From Bacteroidota bacterium (GTDB lineage: Bacteria > Bacteroidota > Ignavibacteria > SZUA-365), in assembly GCA_003246455.1 (NCBI GenBank), contig QKAF01000153.1, positions 1 through 47,960 of the forward strand: a stretch of 47,960 nucleotides of DNA, written 5' to 3'. Position numbers and translations under genes: made by a program. Of the stretch, positions 16,687 through 23,886 are shown in pieces (the stretch's first letter is position 1; every line of letters begins with the position of its first letter). The notes under the pieces are model-generated. The model searched no databases and was not told the origin of the DNA. It saw nothing but the letters and a program-made list of their open reading frames with translations.

Positions 16687-18072
16687 TCACTGCCAGTGCG
16701 TGAGCACGGGCCAGATCAGCAGCAGCAATGAAAGGATGAAGAAAAACACCTGCATGGGGAGATGCCATCTGAACCAGCGTTCGAACGGAATTTTCGCCAT
16801 GGCGAGCGTGCCGATGGTGACTCCGGACGTCGGGATGATCATGTTCGTGAAACCGTCACCCAGCTGGTAGGCGAGCACGGCCGTCTGACGCGTGATACCC
16901 GAGAGGTCGGCCAGAGGCCCCATCAGCGGCATGGTCAGCGCGGCCTTGGTGGAGCCCGAGGGGATAAAGAAATTCAGCGCCATCTGCATGACGTACATGG
17001 CATCCGCCGAGAGGATTCGCGGGAGATTCGACGTCATGGTCGCGAGCCCGTGAAGAATCGTGTCCATGATATGGCCGTTCTCCAGCACGATCAGGATTCC
17101 GCCGGCGAAGGCGACCACCAGCGCGGCGGAGGCCATGTCCTTCACCCCGAGGATGAAATTCTTCGCCAGCGTGTTCGGGCTCTGTCCCGCGACGATCCCC
17201 GAGAGGATGCCCATCGCGAGAAACAGCGCCGAGAGCTCGCTGATGTACCACCCGAACAGCGACACGCCGAGAATCATCCCGATCACGCCGGCGAGCAGCA
17301 CAATCAGGCTCAGCATGTGCCGAACCGTGAAAGTTCCGAGTTCGCTCTGCTGCCGCAGAATTTCCTCGCGCCGCTTGCGGTCGAATTCGTACATGGGACT
17401 GCGGGTCGGCTCCTTCCGGATACGCGCGGCATAGATCATGATCCAGGCCGTGGTGCTCGCGGTAACGATGACCCACACCACGATGCGGTATTCCCAACCC
17501 GAGACCAGCGGAACGCCCGCGAGTCCCTGGGCGATCTGCAAGGTGAACGGATTGAGGAAGGCGCCGGCGAAACCGACACCTGCCGCGAGAAAACTGAGGG
17601 AGATTCCCACGAGACTGTCGTACCCGAGCGAGAGGGCGAGCGGAACGAAGATCAGGACGAAGGGCATCGCCTCCTCGCACATGCCGAAGACGGCGCCGAA
17701 CAGAGAGAAGAAGGTCATCACGATGGGGATGATCAGGATTTCCCTGCCCTTCAGCTTTCGGACCAGCTGGTTTGTCCCCGCGGCAATGGCGCCGGTTTCG
17801 TTGAGTATATAGAAAGCGCCGCCGACGAGGAATATGAACGCGACGATTTCCGCGAGGCGCAGAAACCCGTGCATCGGCGCGGTGAAGACCTCGAGGAGCT
17901 GGGGATTCGATGCTTCGTAACGGAATGAGCCGACGACCGGGACTTCCCGCGTCACGCCCCCCACCTGTTCGCTGACCCGTTCGTACGCACCACCGGGCAC
18001 GATCCATGTCGCCGCCGCGGCGAGGATGATCAGCGTGAAGACGATAACAAATACATCAGGGATTTTTTTCAC
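16687..18072 (-). CDS. YfcC family permease (C4-dicarboxylate carrier-like)
   Basis: A 461-residue membrane protein with about 11-12 hydrophobic helices and the family features WIVPGGAYER near residue 30, the segment EEAMPFVLIFVPLALSLGYD, and NPFTLQIAQ. This is the YfcC/DcuC-like group of putative dicarboxylate or amino-acid carriers; the true substrate is not determinable from sequence. The start is GTG at 18070-18072 and overlaps the stop of the upstream response regulator by four bases (GTGA), so synthesis is translationally coupled. The coupling suggests that the regulator controls uptake or export of its own signal-related compound. Confidence 0.85.
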   Translation of the reverse strand: MKKIPDVFVIVFTLIILAAAATWIVPGGAYERVSEQVGGVTREVPVVGSFRYEASNPQLLEVFTAPMHGFLRLAEIVAFIFLVGGAFYILNETGAIAAGTNQLVRKLKGREILIIPIVMTFFSLFGAVFGMCEEAMPFVLIFVPLALSLGYDSLVGISLSFLAAGVGFAGAFLNPFTLQIAQGLAGVPLVSGWEYRIVVWVIVTASTTAWIMIYAARIRKEPTRSPMYEFDRKRREEILRQQSELGTFTVRHMLSLIVLLAGVIGMILGVSLFGWYISELSALFLAMGILSGIVAGQSPNTLAKNFILGVKDMASAALVVAFAGGILIVLENGHIMDTILHGLATMTSNLPRILSADAMYVMQMALNFFIPSGSTKAALTMPLMGPLADLSGITRQTAVLAYQLGDGFTNMIIPTSGVTIGTLAMAKIPFERWFRWHLPMQVFFFILSLLLLIWPVLTHWQ

Positions 18073-19499
18073 ATCTGCGGATCCATCAGCCGGTATTCCT
18101 TGACCTTCGTCTGCATGGTCTTGTAGTCGATCTGCAGAATGCGGGCGGCCTTGGCTTTGTTCCAGCCGGTCCGCTTCAGGGTCTCGAGCAGAATCTGCCG
18201 TTCGATCTGCGCGGTATGCTTGCGCACATGATCCTTGAGCGGCACGCCCTGGTCGATATCGGCTTCGTCGATTTCCGCGATGGCGATCGATGCGCGGGCC
18301 CGGCGTTCGGCGTCGAGCTCGAGATCGAGGTGGTCGGTCGTGATGAACTCGTCGGCGAAAAGCACTGCACGGCGCACGACCGCGCGGAGCTGGGCCACGT
18401 TCCCCGGCCAGTTATAGGCCAGCATCTTGTCGAGCGCCTTGGGCGTGAAGCCGTTTATCGACTTGTTGAGCTCCTTGTTGCTCTCCTGGATGAACCGTGT
18501 GGCCAGATAGGGAATGTCGGTCTTCCTCTCGCGGAGGGACGGGACATGGAAGCTGTATTCATTCAGACGGTAGAAGAGATCGGGGCGGAATTCCTTGGTG
18601 TGGATCAGGTCGTGCAGGTCCTTGCTCGTCGACACGATCAGGCGGGCATCCACCGGAATCGGCGTTTCGCTGCCGAGGCGGGTCAGGGTGCGGGTCTGCA
18701 GACTGCGCAGCAGTTTCGACTGAAGCCGCTGGGGAAACGCCGAGATTTCATCGAGGAAGAGCGTGCCGCCATGCGCCTGTTCCCATTTGCCCTGCTGGGC
18801 GTTGGCCGCGCCGCTGAAGGCACCGCGCTCGAATCCGAAGAGCTCGCGCTCCATCATCGTTTCCGACAGGGCATCGCACGCGATGGTGACGAAAGGTTTC
18901 GAGGCACGGGGACTCGCCTCATGCAGCGCTTTCGCTACCAGCGCCTTCCCTGTTCCCGCCTCGCCGGTGACGAGGATATCGAACTTCGTGCCCGCGATGC
19001 GTTTGATGGTGGTGACGAGTTCCATTATGACGTCGCTCATGCCCATCCGCTGCAGCAGTTCGTCCTGCTGCACCACGTGCTCGACTTTGGGTTCCTGGTA
19101 TTTGCGCCGCATCAGGCGCTCGTCGAGAGCCCTGCTGAGGAACTGGATGATCTCCGCGGTTTCGAAGGGCTTGGCAATATAATCGAAGGCCCCCGCCTTC
19201 ATCGCCTCAACGGCGCCGGGCACACCCGCGAGCGCCGTCATGAACATGACCGGGATTTCGGGATTGATGCGCCGCATCCGGAGCATCACTTCCCTGCCGT
19301 CCATCCCCGGCATCAGCACGTCGAGCACGACGGCATCCGGCGTATCGCGCCGAAAAAGCTCGAGCGCGGTGTCACCGTCCATGGCCATCATTGCCGTGAG
19401 TCCCTGCCGCTCAAACAATCGCTTGAGGAGGATGCACATATCCTCTTCATCATCGACGATGAGGATTTTCATTCCGCGGTATTTTTCCAACCCGTCCAT
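18069..19499 (-). CDS. Sigma-54-dependent response regulator (NtrC family), GAFSGA variant
   Basis: A 476-residue activator: receiver domain (residues 10-125, phospho-acceptor Asp60 in VVLDVLMPGMDG), AAA+ domain with Walker A GEAGTGKA (179-186) and Walker B GTLFLDEI, and a Fis-type helix-turn-helix at the C-terminus. The sigma-54 contact loop reads GAFSGA (226-231) rather than GAFTGA; serine is a conservative, tolerated change. The ATG at 19499 has SD AGGAG seven bases upstream. No histidine kinase gene is adjacent, so it is an orphan here. It is the first gene of a two-gene unit with the YfcC permease and diverges from the redox operon that begins at 20038. Confidence 0.93.
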   Translation of the reverse strand: MDGLEKYRGMKILIVDDEEDMCILLKRLFERQGLTAMMAMDGDTALELFRRDTPDAVVLDVLMPGMDGREVMLRMRRINPEIPVMFMTALAGVPGAVEAMKAGAFDYIAKPFETAEIIQFLSRALDERLMRRKYQEPKVEHVVQQDELLQRMGMSDVIMELVTTIKRIAGTKFDILVTGEAGTGKALVAKALHEASPRASKPFVTIACDALSETMMERELFGFERGAFSGAANAQQGKWEQAHGGTLFLDEISAFPQRLQSKLLRSLQTRTLTRLGSETPIPVDARLIVSTSKDLHDLIHTKEFRPDLFYRLNEYSFHVPSLRERKTDIPYLATRFIQESNKELNKSINGFTPKALDKMLAYNWPGNVAQLRAVVRRAVLFADEFITTDHLDLELDAERRARASIAIAEIDEADIDQGVPLKDHVRKHTAQIERQILLETLKRTGWNKAKAARILQIDYKTMQTKVKEYRLMDPQM

Positions 19500-19528
19500 A
19501 CGGGGTCTCCTACTGTAGCAAGTGCCGT

Positions 19529-19557
19529 AAAATACGGGAGCGCAGTATCTTTTTCAA
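19529..19557 (-). promoter_or_regulatory. Promoter of the response regulator/permease unit
   Basis: On the minus strand TTGAAA (19557-19552) and TATTTT (19534-19529) are 17 bases apart, a good housekeeping-type promoter about 30 bases before the ATG at 19499. Confidence 0.5.
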
Positions 19558-19753
19558 TATCTACAGGGATATAATTCCCTTATTTTTTTGTAAGGGTGAT
19601 CACGACCGCGCCTCTGTTCCATAGAATGCGCTTCCCTTCCCTACTCACGACCACTCTCGTCCCGGAAGCTCCGCCCGGAAAAAAACGTTTTTCCACGCCG
19701 GCAGGAATATCCCGGTAGACCCGCCCAAAGCGATGAAATTCACAACAATGCGC

Positions 19754-19768
19754 GTTGAATAATTCAAC
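19754..19768. promoter_or_regulatory. Perfect 15-base palindrome GTTGAATAATTCAAC
   Basis: A perfect dyad around the central A at 19761. Related sites are GTTGATTTATTCAAC (19834-19848) and the weaker GTTGAATCACGCAAC (19994-20008). It lies roughly 220 bases upstream of the expected start from the sigma-54-type promoter, a plausible enhancer distance. Candidate binding site for a sigma-54 activator such as the one encoded at 25491-26849 or at 18069-19499. Confidence 0.6.
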
Positions 19769-19833
19769 AGATTATTACTTCAATGAATTCAATACTTTAG
19801 CGCATAAAAGCCCTGTCGACCGCAAAATGCGGC

Positions 19834-19848
19834 GTTGATTTATTCAAC
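19834..19848. promoter_or_regulatory. Second palindrome GTTGATTTATTCAAC
   Basis: It differs from the perfect site at 19754-19768 at one arm position and at the central base. Its centre is 80 bases from the first. It lies about 140 bases upstream of the expected start of the redox operon. Confidence 0.55.
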
Positions 19849-19957
19849 ACTGGACGATTTCCGCTACCCGTGACGCCACTTCGCCCGATTCCCCTATCTT
19901 ATTGCCGATTAACGTGTTAGGACAGTATTGGCCGACTCGTGAATCGCAGACAATATC

Positions 19958-19973
19958 TGGCAGGATAGTTGTA
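19958..19973 (+). promoter_or_regulatory. Candidate sigma-54 promoter of the redox operon
   Basis: TGGCAGGATAGTTGTA matches the -24/-12 pattern TGGCACG-N4-TTGCA with the required ten bases between GG (19959-19960) and the -12 G (19971); the -12 C is T. Transcription would start near 19984, about 54 bases before the first gene at 20038. Two sigma-54 activators are encoded in the window, which makes the assignment more likely. Sequence match only. Confidence 0.55.
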
Positions 19974-19979
19974 GTGTAT

Positions 19980-19999
19980 TTCAACAGTTGATTGTTGAA
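19980..19999. promoter_or_regulatory. Inverted repeat TTCAACA-N6-TGTTGAA at the expected transcription start
   Basis: Seven-base arms separated by six bases, overlapping the predicted start site. The half-sites share TTGAA/TTCAA with the upstream palindromes but are arranged tail to tail with wider spacing. It could be a repressor site or an autoregulatory site of the same protein. Confidence 0.45.
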
Positions 20000-20037
20000 T
20001 CACGCAACAACACACCACCAGAAACCAGGAGTCTGTC

Positions 20038-20712
20038 ATGGTTGCCCTATTTGTCATTCTGTTCGTCGTGACGCTGCTCGGCGTCGATCTGCTGATACAG
20101 GCGCGCAGTAAGCAGTATCCCATCATGGCGGCGGCTCCCGCGGGCAAGGCGCTTGCGCCTGAGCGGGAAACGCTGCGCATTCCGAAAAGCGTCTTTTTCC
20201 ATCCCGGTCACACCTGGGCGCGTCTGCAGGACGGTGATTCTCTCGAAGTCGGTATCGATGACTTCGTGCAGAAGGCGCTCGGCGGCATCGACCGGGTGCT
20301 GCTGCCGAACGTCGGAGATTTCGTGCGCCAGGGTGACGCGGTCATCACTGTCGGCCACGCAGGCAAGCAGCTTTCGCTCGTGGCGCCCGCCAGCGGGTAT
20401 GTCCGCGCGGTCAATCGCGACGCGGTCGAAAATCCCGGCATGGTCAGCGAAAATCCCTACCGCGACGGCTGGCTGATGATGATCGAGCCGGCGGAACTCG
20501 CGCGCAATCTCAGCATGCTGCATGTCGCCGAGAATGCCGTGACCTGGATCAAGGATGAAGTGAAGCGTTTCCGTGAGTTTCTCAGCGCAAGTGCCGCCGA
20601 GCCGGCGCTGGTCGGCGAAGCGATGTTCGACGGCGGTGCACCGATGGCCGGCGTGCTCGAACAGCTCGACGATCAGCACGTGCACGATTTCGAGCAGCAG
20701 TTCCTGCGGTAA
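20038..20712 (+). CDS. Membrane-anchored GcvH-fold protein lacking the lipoyl lysine
   Basis: A 224-residue protein. Residues 2-22 form one membrane helix followed by RSK, which by the positive-inside rule puts the rest in the cytoplasm. Residues about 45-155 are clearly related to the glycine cleavage H protein (HPGHTWARL, GIDDFVQKALGGIDRVLLP, VAPASGYVRAVN, NPYRDGW). An ungapped comparison from GDA (residue 99) to APASG with E. coli GcvH places the lipoylated lysine at Gly109; a lysine sits one residue later (Lys110). Normal lipoylation is therefore doubtful. A helical C-terminal extension (155-224) is extra to GcvH. SD AGGAG lies six bases upstream of the ATG. No gcvT or gcvP is nearby; the neighbours are iron-sulfur and quinone-binding subunits, so a structural or electron-transfer role is more likely than glycine cleavage. 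Confidence 0.85.
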   Translation: MVALFVILFVVTLLGVDLLIQARSKQYPIMAAAPAGKALAPERETLRIPKSVFFHPGHTWARLQDGDSLEVGIDDFVQKALGGIDRVLLPNVGDFVRQGDAVITVGHAGKQLSLVAPASGYVRAVNRDAVENPGMVSENPYRDGWLMMIEPAELARNLSMLHVAENAVTWIKDEVKRFREFLSASAAEPALVGEAMFDGGAPMAGVLEQLDDQHVHDFEQQFLR

Positions 20713-20769
20713 GCCGCGGACCCATCGCGTTTACACATTCATTCATCACGGAAATCAGGAGACTGACTC

Positions 20770-21675
20770 ATGCCACACGCCATTCTTGTAGACCTGACCG
20801 AATGCGTGGGATGCGGCGCCTGCAGAGACGCCTGCCAGCAGGTACATCACTTCCCCCAGGAGGAGTGCACACAGCTCGACGCCCACAACTTCACAACCCT
20901 GCGGCAGATTGAAACCGCGGAGGGCGAGGAGGTTTTCGCACGCCAGATGTGCCAGCACTGCCAGGATCCCGCCTGCGCATCCGCCTGCCTGGTCGGCGCG
21001 CTGGAAAAAACCCGCGACGGCGCGGTTACATGGGACACCGACAAATGCATCGGCTGCCGGTACTGCATGGTCGCATGCCCGTTCGATATCCCCAAGTACG
21101 AGTGGAACAGCAACAATCCGAAAGTGCGCAAATGCACGATGTGCTACCAGGAGCGCCATCTCCGCGCCGATGCCACGACCGACAGCGAGGGGTATGTCCT
21201 CGATCGCAGCGGCAAGCGCGTGAGCATCGATGGACGCCTCGTGACCGGCGAAGATCGCGACATGATCGTCGAAATGACGACCAACAGCGAAAGCAAGCGC
21301 GCGACGGCCTGCAGCGTTGCGTGTCCGATGGGAGCGACGGTCTTCGGCGAACGTTCCGCCCTGCTGGCTGAAGCACATCGCCGCCTCCGCGCCAATCCGG
21401 ACACCTACGTGCAGAAAGTCTACGGGCAGAAGGAAGTCGGCGGAACGTCGGTATTCTATCTCTCGAGCATGCCGTTCGAGAAACTCGGGTTCTCGACGAA
21501 GGTCGGCACGGAAGGGCTCCCGGATCGCACCTGGCGCGTCCTCGAAAAACTCCCGGATGTCGTCCTCACGGCCGGCGTCGCGCTCAGCGCCGTGTACTGG
21601 ATCACCAACCGGCGGGAGGACGTACGGAAGTACGAAGAGGAACTGAAGAAACAACGCTCACAACAGAAATCCTGA
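20770..21675 (+). CDS. HybA-like four-cluster [4Fe-4S] protein with C-terminal membrane anchor
   Basis: A 301-residue ferredoxin-type subunit with sixteen cluster cysteines: 12/15/18/22, 61/64/69/73, 93/96/99/103, and 122/125 with 181/185. This is the arrangement of HybA, DmsB and PsrB electron-transfer subunits. A hydrophobic segment at about 262-282 (VVLTAGVALSAVYWI) anchors the C-terminus, as in HybA. Unlike HybA there is no Tat or Sec signal at the N-terminus (the protein starts MPHAILVDLTECVGC) and no upstream in-frame extension, so the clusters should face the cytoplasm. A long insert of about 50 residues separates Cys125 from Cys181. SD AGGAG precedes the ATG. It should pass electrons to or from the NrfD-like subunit encoded ten bases downstream. 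Confidence 0.9.
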   Translation: MPHAILVDLTECVGCGACRDACQQVHHFPQEECTQLDAHNFTTLRQIETAEGEEVFARQMCQHCQDPACASACLVGALEKTRDGAVTWDTDKCIGCRYCMVACPFDIPKYEWNSNNPKVRKCTMCYQERHLRADATTDSEGYVLDRSGKRVSIDGRLVTGEDRDMIVEMTTNSESKRATACSVACPMGATVFGERSALLAEAHRRLRANPDTYVQKVYGQKEVGGTSVFYLSSMPFEKLGFSTKVGTEGLPDRTWRVLEKLPDVVLTAGVALSAVYWITNRREDVRKYEEELKKQRSQQKS

Positions 21676-21685
21676 GGAGGACGCA

Positions 21686-22903
21686 ATGAAACTCTCACTG
21701 TCACGCATCACATTCTGGAAGGCGACAGCGGCGGTGTTCCTCCTCGGCGGACTGGTCACGACGATCATCCGATTCGGCTGGGGACTCGGTGCATCGACCA
21801 ATCTGAGCGACATGACCCCGTGGGGACTGTGGATCGGATTCGACGTGGTCACCGGTGTCGGACTCGCCGCAGGCGGCTTCACGCTGGCCGGCATCGTCCA
21901 TATTTTCCACATCAAGCGCTTTCATCCCATCGTGCGGCCGGCCATCCTGACCGCCTTTCTCGGCTACTGCCTCGTCATCGTCGGACTGCTGTTCGACCTC
22001 GGCCGTCCCTGGGCGATCTGGCATGCGCTGATCTATCAGAATCCGCATTCCGTTCTGTTCGAAGTCGCGATGTGCGTCATGACCTACACCGCCGTACTGG
22101 CCCTGGAGTTTTCTCCGGTCGTCCTCGAGCGGTTCCGTCTGCAGAAGATCCTCAAGGTCGTGAAGGCGATCACCGTCCCCCTCATCATCCTTGGTATTCT
22201 GCTTTCCATGCTGCATCAGTCGTCTCTCGGATCGCTGTACCTGATCGTGCCGCAGAAAATGCATCCGTACTGGTATTCCCCGATGCTCCCCGTCCTGTTT
22301 TTCGTCAGTGCGATTTCGGTGGGACTCGGCATGACGATCGTCGAATCCTATCTGAGCGCCCGCGCATTTCAGAAGACGCTGGAAACACCCCTGCTGCGCG
22401 ATCTCGCGCGCATCATGATCGGCGTCCTGCTGGTCTATTTCATGATGCGCGGCATCGATCTCTTCCGCCGCGATGCACTGGGATACCTTCTCGACGGCAG
22501 TTTCGAAACCTTCATGCTCTACCTGGAGGTCGCCTTCATGCTGGTCATCCCGCTCCTGCTGTTCAACATCCGCGACTGGGGCCGCTCGCGTCAGGGGCTG
22601 TTCTTCACCGCATTTTCCGTGGTGCTCGGCTTCATAACCAACCGTCTCAACGTCACCATGACGTCGCTGGAAGGATATTACCGCGATAATTTCGGGGTCT
22701 CCTACTTCCCGGGAATCGGTGAACTGGCAATCACGATTTCCATCGTCACCGTCGGGTTCGTGATATTCGCGCTCGCCGTGAAGTATCTCCCGATATTCCC
22801 GCATCATGAAGAGGAAACCGTGCTTCGGCTCGACAGCGCTCCCGCGCGCGCGACGTCCGCCTCGATGCACCCGAGCCCGGCATCCGAACTGCGGCGCCAC
22901 TGA
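21686..22903 (+). CDS. HybB/NrfD/PsrC-like quinone-interacting membrane subunit
   Basis: A 405-residue polytopic protein with about nine or ten hydrophobic helices and family features such as MTPWGLWIGFDVVTGVGLAAGG near residue 40, LFDLGRPWAIWHALIYQNPHS near 110 and LHQSSLGSLYLI near 180. NrfD-type proteins exchange electrons between an iron-sulfur subunit and the menaquinone pool. It begins ten bases after the HybA-like gene with SD GAGGAGG, so the two are co-translated partners. No molybdopterin enzyme, hydrogenase large subunit or multihaem cytochrome gene lies in the window, so the catalytic partner is elsewhere or is a protein not recognised as such. Confidence 0.93.
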   Translation: MKLSLSRITFWKATAAVFLLGGLVTTIIRFGWGLGASTNLSDMTPWGLWIGFDVVTGVGLAAGGFTLAGIVHIFHIKRFHPIVRPAILTAFLGYCLVIVGLLFDLGRPWAIWHALIYQNPHSVLFEVAMCVMTYTAVLALEFSPVVLERFRLQKILKVVKAITVPLIILGILLSMLHQSSLGSLYLIVPQKMHPYWYSPMLPVLFFVSAISVGLGMTIVESYLSARAFQKTLETPLLRDLARIMIGVLLVYFMMRGIDLFRRDALGYLLDGSFETFMLYLEVAFMLVIPLLLFNIRDWGRSRQGLFFTAFSVVLGFITNRLNVTMTSLEGYYRDNFGVSYFPGIGELAITISIVTVGFVIFALAVKYLPIFPHHEEETVLRLDSAPARATSASMHPSPASELRRH

Positions 22904-22912
22904 TATACCGGA

Positions 22913-22975
22913 GCCGGCCGCGCGACGCTGTTTTCGCTGCATGCGCACCCCGCAGCAGCCTGCGTCGCGGCCGGC
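22913..22975. repeat. Long GC-rich inverted repeat between hybB-like and second GcvH-like genes
   Basis: The left arm 22913-22928 pairs with the right arm 22962-22975 over 14 base pairs, with two extra bases bulged in the left arm and a loop of about 33 bases. No clear T-run follows at once. It could be a partial terminator or an mRNA-stability hairpin that lowers expression of the downstream gene relative to the membrane subunits. Confidence 0.5.
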
Positions 22976-23035
22976 ACCATTGATGAAACCCGTTTTCCTG
23001 TTTTTCAAATCCGGATGAATGCAAGGCGGTCGGCA

Positions 23036-23818
23036 ATGAGCGTCATAATCGATACATCGTGCGATAACTGCGTCTGGGTGACCGCGGGTGTCCTCAACTA
23101 CAAGTTGTGCGACAGGGATTTCGACTGCGAACACTGTCCCCTCGACGCAGCACTACGCGATCGCGCGAGCAGTTGTATGGATGATGAAACGGCACTATCA
23201 CTGAAGAGACTGGATTTTCCCGACTGGGAAAATCTGCCGGTTGAAGTCCAGCCGCTGCTGGAACCTCTGCATTCGATGCAGATCTGCCAGAGTGCCCGGT
23301 ACTCTGCGCGTCATGTCTGGGTGCGCCTCCTCGCCTCAGGCATGGTCCGTATGGGCCTTGATGGTTTTGCCGCCGCCTTGCTTCCGGATGATGCACAGCT
23401 GGTAACGGTCGCACACAACACTACGGTGCGGGAAGGGGATGCATTTGGATGGGTCTACGCGTGGAATCAGACGCTTCCTCTTCCTGCCCCGATATCCGGT
23501 GTCGTGCTCTGCCGTGACGGCGGTCATCTTGATTCGATCGACGCGCTGCGAAAAAACCCGTATCGAAACGGCTGCCTGCTGACGCTGTCGCCGTCGGTCG
23601 GCACGCTCGCGACCGCGCGGGTCTACTCCCCCGCGGTCCATCAGCGACGGATCCAGCGGCACTGCCGCGCCATCGTCTCTCGCATTTCGCGGGTGATGTC
23701 CCATCCCGAACTCGGCCTCTGCCTCAATGACGGCGGGGAACCCGTGGCCTCTCTTTCCCAGATGCTGGGCCAGGACCGCTACTGGAAAATGATCCGGCAT
23801 TTCATTGCAGGAGATTAA
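23036..23818 (+). CDS. Cysteine-rich GcvH-fold protein lacking the lipoyl lysine
   Basis: A protein of about 260 residues. The ATG at 23036 is preferred (GGCGG about six bases upstream); 23015 is an alternative adding seven residues. The N-terminal region has a cysteine cluster C9-x2-C12-x12-C25-x5-C31-x2-C34 (YKLCDRDFDCEHCPLDAAL), which may bind a metal or an iron-sulfur cluster. Residues about 78-185 match the H-protein fold (ARHVWVRLLASGMVRMGLDGF, LPAPISGVVLC, NPYRNGCLL). An ungapped comparison with GcvH places the lipoyl lysine at Asn144, so lipoylation is excluded at that site. It is soluble, with no signal or helix anchor. It lies between the HybAB-like pair and the haem-containing sensor kinase, which suggests a link between the redox module and its regulation, or a role as an accessory subunit. 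Confidence 0.8.
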   Translation: MSVIIDTSCDNCVWVTAGVLNYKLCDRDFDCEHCPLDAALRDRASSCMDDETALSLKRLDFPDWENLPVEVQPLLEPLHSMQICQSARYSARHVWVRLLASGMVRMGLDGFAAALLPDDAQLVTVAHNTTVREGDAFGWVYAWNQTLPLPAPISGVVLCRDGGHLDSIDALRKNPYRNGCLLTLSPSVGTLATARVYSPAVHQRRIQRHCRAIVSRISRVMSHPELGLCLNDGGEPVASLSQMLGQDRYWKMIRHFIAGD

Positions 23819-23829
23819 GGTCCTGAACC

Positions 23830-23858
23830 TTGATAGGCACCGCCGGGTTCGCTAGATT
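23830..23858 (+). promoter_or_regulatory. Promoter of the sensor kinase/regulator pair
   Basis: TTGATA (23830-23835) and TAGATT (23853-23858) are 17 bases apart, about 28 bases before the kinase ATG. This would allow the two-component genes to be expressed independently of the sigma-54-type promoter upstream of the operon. Confidence 0.5.
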
Positions 23859-23886
23859 GTGATCAGCACCAATCGAGGAGTGCCGG

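Larger units (their letters stand above)
19500..20037. other. 538-base non-coding regulatory region between divergent operons
   Basis: No convincing coding frame is present. The region is locally AT-richer than its surroundings and holds, from left to right: a promoter for the response regulator (19529-19557, minus), an inverted repeat CCCTTA-N8-TAAGGG (19577-19596), another GGAAAAA-N4-TTTTTCC (19677-19694), a series of GTTGAAT/ATTCAAC palindromes (19754-20008) and a sigma-54-type promoter (19958-19973, plus). The density of symmetric sites suggests control by one or more dimeric or oligomeric regulators. Confidence 0.75.

Noticed and set aside
19677-19694. Hairpin GGAAAAA-N4-TTTTTCC as a terminator
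   Set aside because: It lies in a divergent intergenic region with no gene ending nearby on either strand; recorded only as an inverted repeat.
19754-19848. FNR/CRP-type boxes (TTGAT-N4-ATCAA) in the palindromes
   Set aside because: The dyads are odd-length with a central base and the right half reads ATTCAAC, which does not match the FNR or CRP spacing.
20038-20712. Glycine cleavage system H protein as the function of the two GcvH-like genes
   Set aside because: The lipoyl lysine is missing at the aligned position in both, one has a membrane anchor, and the neighbours are redox subunits rather than gcvT or gcvP.
20770-22903. Type 1 NiFe hydrogenase (HybABCO) operon
   Set aside because: Only the HybA- and HybB-like subunits are present; no large or small hydrogenase subunit or maturation gene is in the window, and the HybA-like protein lacks a Tat signal.
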